Made by a program: the position numbers and the translations under genes
Notes under the pieces: model-generated
The model's database searches: none
The model's input: only the letters and a program-made list of their open reading frames with translations
What the model was told of the DNA's origin: nothing
Shown here: in pieces, positions 1 through 6,415 of the stretch
Layout: each line of letters starts with the position of its first letter
Position numbering within the stretch: the stretch's first letter is position 1
DNA from: Candidatus Zixiibacteriota bacterium
GTDB lineage: Bacteria; Zixibacteria; MSB-5A5; CAIYYT01
Assembly: GCA_026397575.1 (NCBI GenBank)
Contig: JAPLUP010000496.1
Coordinates: 1-7,902 of the forward strand
Length of the DNA: 7,902 bases
Reading direction: 5' to 3'

Positions 1-1084
1 TGCGCAGTTCGCGAACATTGCCGGGAAAATGGTACTTCGCAAGAGCGGCGATCAGGTCTTTGCCGAGAGTAACTTGCGGCTTGCCCATTTTGACACAGAG
101 TCGTTCGAGATGATGCCGGGCAATAATCCCGACATCGTCCGGCACCTCGCGCAACGCCGGCAGGGTGATCGCAAAGACATTGATGCGGAAGTAGAGATCG
201 TGGCGGAAACGCCCCTGCTTGATCTCGTCCTGCAGATTACGATTGGTGGCGCATATCAGCCGGAAATCGACGTCGATGGTGTGATCGCCGCCGACCCGTT
301 CGATCTTGCGCTCTTCCAACACGCGCAACAGTTTGGCCTGCAGCGCCGGAGGCATTTCAGCGATTTCATCGAGAAAAAGGGTTCCGCCCGACGCTTGCTC
401 GAACTTGCCGATTCGTCGTTGGGTTGCACCGGTGAAGGCACCTTTTTCATGGCCGAACATTTCGGATTCGAGCAACTCACGCGGCACAGCGGCGGCATTG
501 ACCGCCACAAAAGGTTTGTCGCGACGGTCGCTTTTGAGATGAATCAGATTGGCCGCGACCTCTTTACCCGTACCGGATTCGCCGAGCAGCAGCACCGCTG
601 AATCGGTGCAACAAACGGCGTCAATCTGGGCGCGGACTTCGGTCATCAGCGCCGAGTCACCGATAAGCGCATATCGGACGAGCAGGTTTTGTTCTTCATA
701 TTGTAATTTGCGGCTCAGCGAAGTTAGTCGTAGCGCGTTGGTAATCGTGATCTCGACCTTCTCGGGGCTTACCGGCTTCTCCAGAAAATCAACAGCGCCA
801 AGTTTGATCGCCTGCACGGCGTCGGAGAGAGTGGCTTCGCCGGAGATCATCACAACTGTCTGATTCGGAAACCGTTGCCGGATATCGCTTAGCACGTCAA
901 TACCAGTGCCGTCGGGAAGCGCCAAATCAAGAAGCGCCAGATCAATGTTCTGGTGGTTCAGCTTGATCGCTTCGGCAACGTTGCCGGCGGTGACGATTTC
1001 GTAGCCGCTGTCGCGAAGATAGCTTGCGAGAGTCATGCAGATGCGAGCGTCATCATCAACAAGAAGCAGTCTGGCTTTGGGCAT
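1..1084 (-). CDS. NtrC-family sigma54-dependent response regulator (3' end outside window)
   Basis: Activates sigma54 RNA polymerase at target promoters when phosphorylated by a partner kinase; cytoplasmic. I translated 361 residues by hand. The receiver domain (about 3-118) has the acidic cluster D10-D12, phosphoacceptor D53 (LLDLALP), S81 and K103 (FLEKP). The AAA+ domain (about 140 onward) has Walker A GESGTGKE (168-175), an intact sigma54-contacting GAFTGA loop (215-220), Walker B GGTLFLDEI (233-241), and reaches FPGNVREL at the edge. The expected C-terminal Fis-type helix-turn-helix lies outside the window. The ATG at 1084 follows the kinase stop by one base. A GGGAG ribosome site (1095-1099) sits 10 bases upstream, inside the end of the kinase gene, so translation is probably coupled. 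Family assignment is certain; the regulon is unknown. NtrX or another NtrC-like regulator cannot be separated on this evidence. Confidence 0.96.
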   Translation of the reverse strand, partial: MPKARLLLVDDDARICMTLASYLRDSGYEIVTAGNVAEAIKLNHQNIDLALLDLALPDGTGIDVLSDIRQRFPNQTVVMISGEATLSDAVQAIKLGAVDFLEKPVSPEKVEITITNALRLTSLSRKLQYEEQNLLVRYALIGDSALMTEVRAQIDAVCCTDSAVLLLGESGTGKEVAANLIHLKSDRRDKPFVAVNAAAVPRELLESEMFGHEKGAFTGATQRRIGKFEQASGGTLFLDEIAEMPPALQAKLLRVLEERKIERVGGDHTIDVDFRLICATNRNLQDEIKQGRFRHDLYFRINVFAITLPALREVPDDVGIIARHHLERLCVKMGKPQVTLGKDLIAALAKYHFPGNVRELR

Positions 1085-1085
1085 C

Positions 1086-2810
1086 CTACATTCTCTCCCA
1101 AGGGAGGTGGAAGGTGAACACGGTACCGCCGGTCGGGTTGACCTCGTAGGTAATGTCCCCGCCGTGATCGACGATGATCCGTCGGCAAATCGCCAGCCCC
1201 AGTCCGCTGCCGCGTGCTTTGGTCGTGTACATCGGCGTAAACGGATCCAGACCGGAAGCGACTTTCAGACCGTCACCGTCATCCACAATCTCGAAATTGA
1301 CTTTGGTCTCGTCGACAACAATTTTGACCTGAACGACCGAAGCATTGGCCTCGAAACTGTTGCTGATCAAGTTGAGAAACACCTGTCGAATCTGGCCGCT
1401 GTCGCAGTTGAGTTTCGGCAATTGACCATCCACCGAAATGTGCAAATGACCAGCGCGTAACTGTTCGGCAAAGGTATCATTAAGATCGTCGACAAGAAGA
1501 GAGCCTCGGATTCGCTGGAAGGTCGGCGCGGGGAGTTTGGCGAATTCGACAAAGGCGCCGAGCAACTGTTTCATCCGCATAAGTTCAACCTGGATATTTC
1601 GGACGGCATCATCAACACGCGCGCGGTCAAGCAAACCGGCATCGGCGGAACGTTGTAAGGCGCTCACGGTTGTGCTGACCGGCATCAGGAAATTCTTGAT
1701 CTCATGCGCCGTCTGCCGCGCAAACATCTGCCAGGCGGCCACCTGCTCGGAGCGGCGGAGTTTGATTTCGGTGGATTTGAGATCAGCGGTCAGGCGGTTG
1801 ATACCGGCCGCCAGATCTCCGATTTCATCGTCGGAGAAATAGATGATCTTCTGCGGCACCGCGCCGGAGGCAATCTGCCGCGCTGCCTGCGACATCTCAG
1901 TGACCGGACGCGAGATCGAGCGGGAATAGAAATAACCGAGTAACAAAGAGAGTATCAACGCCGACAATGCCAGCAGCACGAAGATGCGCACCAGCCGTGA
2001 CTTGCCGGCAGTCAGATCGCTCTGGTCGAACAGATAGACGACCGCCGCCACGACGCTGCCATCCAGCCCCATAATCTGCGTCTGGCGGGCAAGGAAGTTT
2101 TGATCGCCGATTGATATTTTCCAGGCTGTCTTTTCAGACTTCGCCAACGACAACTGTCGGACTTTGGGCAACAGCAGAGAATCGGCATTCACAAAGAGTG
2201 TCCTGCCATTGGAGGTCACCAGAAGCGCCGCCATGCCAGAGCGTTCTAAACGATAGTTGCCGGTCATCGTTGTCAGCATGCGGCCGATCATCAGTTCGGC
2301 AATTGGTTCATCGCGATAAAACACCGGCACTGTAGCAATAGCTGCCACGGAGTTCTTGCCGTCGGCTGAGAGTTTGACCAGACCGGTTGAACCCGACTGC
2401 AAACCGCCGGCACTCTGCGGGAAGCGATAACCGGAAATGACATCTGACAGACCATCCTCGTAGGCTTTGAATACCCCCTGTGATTCCTTTATGCGTATCA
2501 GCGCAAACTGATATTCACCGGCGGCAATTTTGTGTTCGAGGTATCCGGTCAGATCGGCTTCGCGCTTGGGAAGATCGAGCACGTCAATCAGGAAATCCTT
2601 GTCCTGGGAAAGATCATTGGCCTCTTTTTCGAGTAGCGACAACTGATCTTCCATAAAACTCCGAAACGCCAAGACGGCGATATCGGATTTCTCGGCAAAT
2701 GCCGTTTCGGTGTTGTGATCGACAAAGAGATAAAGCAGAAACGAGATCAAGAACAACGGCACAATGGAAGCAAGCACAAATCCGGAAATCAGTTTCGTTG
2801 CGAGTTTCAT
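1086..2810 (-). CDS. NtrY-like membrane sensor histidine kinase
   Basis: Senses an extracytoplasmic or membrane signal, autophosphorylates and passes phosphate to the adjacent NtrC-like regulator. It has 574 residues. TM1 is about 8-30; an extracytoplasmic region (31-272) of Cache-like size follows, then TM2 (about 273-294), HAMP (about 295-345), a HisKA helix with HEIKN and phosphoacceptor H369, and an HATPase domain with N-box NLISN (480-484), G1 DDGDG (510-514) and G2 GSGLGL (534-539). The AAWQMFARQTAHEIKN wording is NtrY-like. The usual Pro after HEIKN is Phe (F374). I chose the ATG at 2810, directly before the TM1 sequence MKLATKLISG; the ATG at 2930 would add 40 residues that overlap the upstream gene and lack any domain. 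It starts 2 bases after the upstream stop, with only a weak GAAG ribosome site, so it likely depends on coupling. Confidence 0.93.
   Translation of the reverse strand: MKLATKLISGFVLASIVPLFLISFLLYLFVDHNTETAFAEKSDIAVLAFRSFMEDQLSLLEKEANDLSQDKDFLIDVLDLPKREADLTGYLEHKIAAGEYQFALIRIKESQGVFKAYEDGLSDVISGYRFPQSAGGLQSGSTGLVKLSADGKNSVAAIATVPVFYRDEPIAELMIGRMLTTMTGNYRLERSGMAALLVTSNGRTLFVNADSLLLPKVRQLSLAKSEKTAWKISIGDQNFLARQTQIMGLDGSVVAAVVYLFDQSDLTAGKSRLVRIFVLLALSALILSLLLGYFYSRSISRPVTEMSQAARQIASGAVPQKIIYFSDDEIGDLAAGINRLTADLKSTEIKLRRSEQVAAWQMFARQTAHEIKNFLMPVSTTVSALQRSADAGLLDRARVDDAVRNIQVELMRMKQLLGAFVEFAKLPAPTFQRIRGSLLVDDLNDTFAEQLRAGHLHISVDGQLPKLNCDSGQIRQVFLNLISNSFEANASVVQVKIVVDETKVNFEIVDDGDGLKVASGLDPFTPMYTTKARGSGLGLAICRRIIVDHGGDITYEVNPTGGTVFTFHLPWERM
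1095..1106 (-). promoter_or_regulatory. Ribosome binding site of the response regulator inside a short inverted repeat
   Basis: The sequence CTCCCAAGGGAG is an inverted repeat. On the minus strand its GGGAG half (1095-1099) is the Shine-Dalgarno for the ATG at 1084, 10 bases away. Pairing of CUCC with GGAG around a four-base loop could hide the site until a ribosome finishing the kinase gene opens it. The repeat is seen; the hairpin role is inferred, and the stem is only four base pairs. Confidence 0.35.
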
Positions 2811-2812
2811 AG

Positions 2813-4033
2813 TTACTTCGCTCTGTAGAAATTGGTGATCGCAAATCGACCGGCGCGGTCGGGAATGTTGTGGACGTTGTCTCGCACGAGTGCAATCAAT
2901 TCCATTCTGCCAAGCGGGATAAACCGGCATTCACGTGACAGCCAGGTTTGCAGTGCCTGTTCGCAGACGGTTGACAAGGAATCGACATCACGACACGAGT
3001 CGGGAAGATTCATTTGCTGCAGCCAGCCACGGTTCAGGCAATTCGTAAAGAACTGACTACGGGCGTTGCGCAACATTTCGTCTTCCGAAGTTGTAGCCGG
3101 TTGGGCACTGTGTAGCAGCTTAATGCCAACGCTATCAAACCGGTTATCAAACGACAACTTTCCGCCGCAGTTCTGCAATTCACGCTCCAGCTTGCCGAGC
3201 AGGCCGGGAAGCATTGACGACTCGAAATTGCAGCGCCGCGAAGGCAACGAGACTTTCACTTGGTCAAAAAGCGCTCGAGCTTTCTCCCTGTTGCGTGGAA
3301 ATCCGCGGTTGACCAAACTTGTGTCGATCAAGAGCGTCGGCAACTCGGCAATACCGACAAACTGGTTCTTGAGACAGTAGCTTAGTGCACAAGTGTAGAG
3401 GTCATTGTCCGGCAAATTGCTGAGAAAGAACCATTCGATATAGTTGCCGGTTGGTTCGATGCGATATGTGCATTTGGCATTTTCGGGGATTTCCGTTTCC
3501 GGCACGATAAGCACGTCGATCTTGCCGATAGCCAGATCAATTTCGGCCTCGGAGAGCTTGCGATAGTAACGAAAGTCGGCGGCGATTGGCAGCCGACCAA
3601 CAACATCAGGCGGCAGAGTGAAAGAATACTCATCGGCGAGGATTGCTGGCATGCCGATCCGGATCGTGTGGTCGGCGACTCGCGTAGTGTCCAAGTAGAT
3701 CGAGAAGACTGGTTTCGCTATTGACTTAAGCTTGTTGAACAACGGCAGAGCCAGAGTTTCACTGACCACAACTTGATCGGCGGTTGTGGCAACTGCACAA
3801 TTGCCGATTATTTGCCCATCGGCGGACAGGCTGATGCGAAAATCAGCATTGACTGCGAATGGCGCATCAATCCAGATATAGACAACACGCCCATTATCGA
3901 TTCGCAGCAGTTGGGCTGTTGTCGAATAATACGGATCATTCCGGCGCGTGGAGTCACTCTGACAGAGCGCAACAGCATAGAGCAGAGTGATTGAAACCAG
4001 AGCCAGAGATAAGAGGACAATTGTTCGTCGCAT
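2813..4033 (-). CDS. Exported protein, divergent family-5-like solute-binding fold (tentative)
   Basis: I do not recognise a precise family. The product has 406 residues. An N-terminal hydrophobic run after MRRT (about 5-23) indicates export or a membrane anchor; a good lipobox is absent (VALC). Three stretches recall ABC-type family-5 solute-binding proteins: AIGKIDVLIVPE (169-180), then LPDNDLYTCALSYCLKNQ (207-224) like the 'R.ALs.ai' helix, followed by FPRNREKARALFDQ (245-258) like 'y.pekAk.LL', and a late RFIPLGRMELIALVR (370-384). The usual N-terminal LAesW-type signature is not visible, so this is inference. Eleven Cys are present, ten of them after the signal region, which is unusual and could mean disulfides. 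It ends 2 bases before the kinase start, so it may capture a ligand for that kinase. The ATG at 4033 was chosen for the signal sequence; no strong ribosome site is seen. Confidence 0.8.
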   Translation of the reverse strand: MRRTIVLLSLALVSITLLYAVALCQSDSTRRNDPYYSTTAQLLRIDNGRVVYIWIDAPFAVNADFRISLSADGQIIGNCAVATTADQVVVSETLALPLFNKLKSIAKPVFSIYLDTTRVADHTIRIGMPAILADEYSFTLPPDVVGRLPIAADFRYYRKLSEAEIDLAIGKIDVLIVPETEIPENAKCTYRIEPTGNYIEWFFLSNLPDNDLYTCALSYCLKNQFVGIAELPTLLIDTSLVNRGFPRNREKARALFDQVKVSLPSRRCNFESSMLPGLLGKLERELQNCGGKLSFDNRFDSVGIKLLHSAQPATTSEDEMLRNARSQFFTNCLNRGWLQQMNLPDSCRDVDSLSTVCEQALQTWLSRECRFIPLGRMELIALVRDNVHNIPDRAGRFAITNFYRAK

Positions 4034-4088
4034 GCTGTAAGCCAACAGGGCTGCCGCGATTTGCCTTGGAAGTTGTGAGTAACAGGGG

Positions 4089-4104
4089 CGCAATGCCCAC
4101 CCCA
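4089..4104 (-). promoter_or_regulatory. Candidate sigma54 (-24/-12) promoter for the signalling operon
   Basis: On the minus strand the site reads TGGGGTGGGCATTGCG. It has GG and GC separated by exactly 10 bases, a full TTGC -12 element, and 8 of the 12 defined positions of TGGCACG-N4-TTGCW. The -24 half is weak (TGGGGT). It would start RNA near 4079, about 45 bases before the ATG at 4033. Since the operon encodes a sigma54 activator, autoregulation would fit. Such matches also occur by chance in GC-rich DNA. Confidence 0.3.
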
Positions 4105-4132
4105 GTCGACAGCCACCAGTGAGATTTGCGAT

Positions 4133-4254
4133 TTTCGCCGAGTATGTCAACTACTTTCGGGAAACTGCTGCATCTTTTCCTTTTGCCGGATCACGGCCTG
4201 CTTGCGATTGAGCTTGATTATGCTCTACAGAAGCAAGACTCGGAAAGGGATCCA
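4133..4254. repeat. Left direct repeat (copy A) of the two-gene island
   Basis: Aligns without gaps to 5999-6120 at an offset of 1866. I count 11 mismatches over 4141-4254, and 2 more in the 8 bases before that (about 89% identity in total). Positions 4141-4181 are identical over 41 bases. Identity stops after 4254 and before 4133. The right copy is the functional 3' end of the membrane-protein gene; this copy is decayed. Confidence 0.95.
4147..4254 (-). pseudogene. 3'-end relic of the 103-aa membrane-protein gene
   Basis: Read in the frame aligned with the gene at 6013-6324, this stretch encodes its residues 69-103: WIPF..LL, a stop, then SIIKLNRKQAVIRQ and the identical end KMQQFPESS plus TGA. 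The codon for W78 (TGG) has become TAG, and there are several amino-acid changes (Y72F, G73R, V77L, M80I, E89V, Q93K). No 5' part is present. The last 11 codons and the stop of the DUF429 gene are read from the same DNA in another frame. Confidence 0.88.
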
Positions 4255-5144
4255 TCAAAGGTTTTAGGGTCGCAAATCCAGCCTTCAAGGATATTGGCTT
4301 CCTCCGGACTACCGTAATTACGATCTCTCATGGTATAACTCCATGCCGCCTGAACCGCGCACAAAACGGAATCGAGATAATCACCGGACTGGTCATTGAC
4401 GCACTCGCTTTTCAATTCCGAAGGCATTTGCACCATGATATTGTAAGTGCTCCTGAAGGCGGTTTTGTTACCGTCCATTGCGCAGATTGCATTTACGATC
4501 TGTTGGCGTTGTTGAGTCATAAAGGCGCCATCCGTTCCGGGGTTGTCGCTCTTATAGGGCTTATTGCCGATGCAACTTTGCGCAACCAATTTCGGGTAGG
4601 CTTCAATGACGTGCCGATTCTCGGAAGCGACAATCCGTACCGGATGGATGGAGAGTTCCGAGTGTAACAGGCGAGGGGCTCCCTGGAAGAACATTTTGCC
4701 AACAGGAACCCTATACAGTTTCATGGGGCTGACCGATCCAGCCCTTTTGTCAGTTTCCCTTTGTTTTTCCTTCTGTCCTGCTGGTCGCGGAAGTTTGTAA
4801 TTCGTCAATGCGTGTTCGAAACCATTCTTTCCCAACGTCTCAATATGATTCACATATTCAGACCAGTTATTCGGCCAATTCAAATCGTCGATGAGCTGGG
4901 CTGGTTGTCCGAATGGGAAATCTAAACCAGCAATCCACTCACCTTCTGTGTGCAGCCATGCTTCGAATTTGGAGAAATCACCACTAAAGGCTCCATTGAG
5001 ACGCTCAAAATTATCGACTTTGAGCAGGCCATTCTCCAGAGTACAAACAGCGAGCATAAGTTTCTTCAGGCGTTTTGCTTTAGACGACCCTGATGAAGGA
5101 GCGCTAGTGAAATCCAGGCCATAAACACGCATAGCACGGCTCAT
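4218..5144 (-). CDS. DUF429 family protein (predicted RNase H-like nuclease)
   Basis: It has 308 residues and should be cytoplasmic. DUF429 proteins have an RNase H-like fold and are predicted nucleases; the biochemical activity of most is untested. Landmarks in order: VYGLDFTSAP with D11 (first strand), IAGLDFPFG with D75, VIEAYPKL with E181, GDYLDSVLCAVQAAW with D255/D258, and ILEGWICDP (285-293), which normally closes the domain. These acidic residues fit an intact metal-binding site. The ATG at 5144 overlaps the upstream stop as ATGA (4 bp), pointing to coupled translation; the ATG at 5132 (M5) is an alternative. The last 11 residues (298-308) and the stop are supplied by direct repeat A, so the original 3' end seems to have been replaced by insertion-site DNA without damaging the domain. 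Role in defence or nucleic-acid processing is inferred from pairing and context. Confidence 0.85.
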   Translation of the reverse strand: MSRAMRVYGLDFTSAPSSGSSKAKRLKKLMLAVCTLENGLLKVDNFERLNGAFSGDFSKFEAWLHTEGEWIAGLDFPFGQPAQLIDDLNWPNNWSEYVNHIETLGKNGFEHALTNYKLPRPAGQKEKQRETDKRAGSVSPMKLYRVPVGKMFFQGAPRLLHSELSIHPVRIVASENRHVIEAYPKLVAQSCIGNKPYKSDNPGTDGAFMTQQRQQIVNAICAMDGNKTAFRSTYNIMVQMPSELKSECVNDQSGDYLDSVLCAVQAAWSYTMRDRNYGSPEEANILEGWICDPKTFDGSLSESCFCRA

Positions 5145-5986
5145 ACCTTACCCACCCCGGGAACGGTGCTGCGTTGGTCGACCAGGGCGTCTTCGCCATA
5201 GCCGGTCGGGATCATGATTTTGGCTCCGACTTTCGTTAAGTGGTACTTCCCAAATTTGAACAGCCGATCGCTTCCAAACAAAGCGGCCTTAACTTGCTCC
5301 GCAGTTGCCTTATCCCTTTTCGGCAATGACTCAATCGCTTTGTATGCAGCCGTCGGAGACAGATGCACTTCAACCAGATAGAATGGAAATCCCTTGGGGT
5401 TGCCCAGCAAACTCCACAAATTCGTAAGATCTTTGTGGATCGTTTGTATGTCCGCTGTCCTCGGATCGGGTGAGGGCTTGAACACTAAGTACGCCAACCT
5501 GGGCATTTTCCCCACTGCACAGGCGGAGGCTGCACGATGCACCATCTGGTAAACGGCGCCAGAGAAATCCTCTATGTATAACTCATGCATTGCATGTTTC
5601 TGGAGCAAGCCGAGCCAGCCAGTGAGCACCTTGCAGCGATTGAGTGGGTTTGGCCCTTTTGTAAGCCACTTGCCGACTGTGTCATAACGAGGCTCAGTCC
5701 ATTTGACTTCAACGGCGAGAGAGGATTCGCCTGATATAACCATCAGGTCGGTATGCGACGCCTCGCCATCCCCTTGCCGAGGCTCGACTGTGTATTCGAG
5801 GTGCAGGTCACAGACATCGGGCATCTCCAATTCTTTCAACAAGGAATCCAGCGCTGAGATTTCATGCTCAAGCCATGACAATGAGGCAACTGTTGATCGC
5901 GTGGGCGATGCAAACTCGTCAGCGGCGTAATGCGACCGCGCATCATCCATCGTGGTAATGGCTGTCTTGTCATAAAAAAGTTTCAT
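5141..5986 (-). CDS. PD-(D/E)XK-type nuclease-like protein of unknown function
   Basis: It has 281 residues, no signal peptide and no membrane helix. I do not recognise a named family. The core LHLEYTVEPR (61-70), then HTDLMVISGESSLAVEVKW (78-96), has the PD-(D/E)XK arrangement: an acidic residue at E64 or E68, D80 at the start of a strand, and E93-V-K95 at the end of the next, with E98 following. That is typical of restriction-type and repair nucleases; catalysis is inferred. The rest (100-281) is mixed alpha/beta with KGFPFYLVEVHLSP (about 198-211), and is probably a substrate or partner region. The ATG at 5986 was chosen because AAGGAG lies 8 bases upstream. An upstream in-frame TTG at 6016 lacks support. 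The gene overlaps the DUF429 gene by 4 bp, so the two probably act together. Confidence 0.8.
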   Translation of the reverse strand: MKLFYDKTAITTMDDARSHYAADEFASPTRSTVASLSWLEHEISALDSLLKELEMPDVCDLHLEYTVEPRQGDGEASHTDLMVISGESSLAVEVKWTEPRYDTVGKWLTKGPNPLNRCKVLTGWLGLLQKHAMHELYIEDFSGAVYQMVHRAASACAVGKMPRLAYLVFKPSPDPRTADIQTIHKDLTNLWSLLGNPKGFPFYLVEVHLSPTAAYKAIESLPKRDKATAEQVKAALFGSDRLFKFGKYHLTKVGAKIMIPTGYGEDALVDQRSTVPGVGKV

Positions 5987-5994
5987 AATGCGTT

Positions 5995-6000
5995 CTCCTT
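5995..6000 (-). promoter_or_regulatory. Strong Shine-Dalgarno for the nuclease gene
   Basis: The minus strand reads AAGGAG, then eight bases, then ATG at 5986. It is the strongest ribosome site in the window and fixes the start. It lies at the very edge of direct repeat B (which ends near 5999), so the repeat boundary coincides with the beginning of the island's own expression signals. Confidence 0.85.
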
Positions 6001-6120
6001 TCGCATAGTATGTCAACTACTTTCGGGAAACTGCTGCATCTTTTCCTGTTGCCGGATCTCAGCCTGCTTGCGATTGAGCTTGATCATGCTCCAGACCAGC
6101 AAGACTCCGTAAGGAATCCA
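5999..6120. repeat. Right direct repeat (copy B) of the two-gene island
   Basis: This is the partner of 4133-4254. It contains the intact last 35 codons and TGA stop (6013-6015) of the membrane-protein gene plus about 14 bases beyond it. Because the reading frame is undamaged here, this is the functional copy. Confidence 0.95.
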
Positions 6121-6324
6121 GAGATAGATGCGATAGGCGGCCGGCAGGATTAGGAGCAGGCCCAGAAAAACTGCGACCGCTATCCAGGCAAGCACGACGC
6201 ATTTCACCATAAACGCCCGTTCAAGCGGGCCGTTAGTGTTCCTGATGCTGAAGTAGGTGCCAAGAACACCGCCGGCAACTCCAATAACGCTGCCGATAAT
6301 ACCGCCAACTAATCCAAGGTGCAT
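6013..6324 (-). CDS. Small three-helix membrane protein of unknown function
   Basis: It has 103 residues. TM1 (about 3-25) is glycine-rich (GGIIGSVIGVAGGVLG), then comes a polar turn IRNTNGPLERAF (27-38), TM2 (about 41-62), TM3 (about 66-82) and a charged tail KLNRKQAEIRQQEK rich in Lys, Arg, Gln and Glu, probably cytoplasmic. I know similar short GTYFSI-NT-GP-ERAFM proteins from several phyla, without assigned function. The ATG at 6324 was chosen because TM1 begins at once and GGGG lies 10 bases upstream; the ATG at 6657 would add 111 residues read through the MITE. Its 3' end is duplicated 1866 bp away. Before the island arrived, this gene probably lay directly upstream of the signalling operon, about 110 bases from its first gene. 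Confidence 0.8.
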   Translation of the reverse strand: MHLGLVGGIIGSVIGVAGGVLGTYFSIRNTNGPLERAFMVKCVVLAWIAVAVFLGLLLILPAAYRIYLWIPYGVLLVWSMIKLNRKQAEIRQQEKMQQFPESS

Positions 6325-6410
6325 CGCAATCAGGCCCCTTCTGCTGCCTCGTCCAAGTCCCCATAGAATTAGATCGGCAAAATGGCTGTGATCTTTGCAG
6401 GCAAGTGATT

Positions 6411-6415
6411 GACAT
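6411..6415. repeat. Left target-site duplication GACAT
   Basis: A five-base direct repeat abuts the element's left end and is identical to 6613-6617. Removing the element and one copy gives an uninterrupted site (...TGATTGACATTGGCTG...). Confidence 0.75.

Larger units (their letters stand above)
4133..6120. mobile_element. Putative mobile two-gene nuclease island bounded by direct repeats
   Basis: Two overlapping genes sit between about 122-bp direct repeats. One repeat is the intact end of a host gene and the other a dead copy of the same end. Recombination between the copies would remove 1866 bp and rejoin the membrane-protein gene to the signalling operon. No integrase or transposase is visible, so the mechanism is open: homologous (Campbell-type) integration of a circle carrying the gene end, site-specific integration, or local duplication with later insertion. 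Most hand-counted rows inside have lower GC (about 38-55%) than the kinase and regulator (about 60-65%), but the adjacent solute-binding-like gene is also near 50-55%, so composition is only weak support. Confidence 0.6.

Noticed and set aside
29..601. 190-aa plus-strand open frame opposite the response regulator
   Set aside because: It lies antisense to conserved receiver and AAA+ coding sequence with intact motifs, and shows no recognisable domain of its own.
2811..2930. Upstream ATG adding 40 residues to the kinase
   Set aside because: The extension overlaps the end of the 406-aa gene and has a low-complexity basic sequence; TM1 begins directly after the ATG at 2810.
4034..4150. Upstream TTG start for the 406-aa exported protein
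   Set aside because: It begins inside the direct repeat and would put 39 unrelated residues ahead of a clear signal sequence.
4145..4150. TTGACA boxes in both direct repeats (4145-4150 and 6011-6016, minus strand) as -35 elements
   Set aside because: No acceptable -10 box lies 16-18 bases downstream of either copy; in the right copy the bases overlap the gene's stop codon.
4186..4198. GCCGGATCACGGC hairpin as a terminator after the DUF429 gene
   Set aside because: The stem is four base pairs and no T-tract follows on the minus strand (it is followed by AAAAGG).
5987..6016. Upstream TTG start for the nuclease gene
   Set aside because: It would read through the strong AAGGAG site, and the TTG overlaps the stop of the membrane-protein gene.
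6374..6390. TGGC...TTTGCA sigma54-like site on the plus strand ahead of the FHA gene
   Set aside because: GG and GC are 11 bases apart instead of 10, and the MITE separates it from the gene by some 300 bases.
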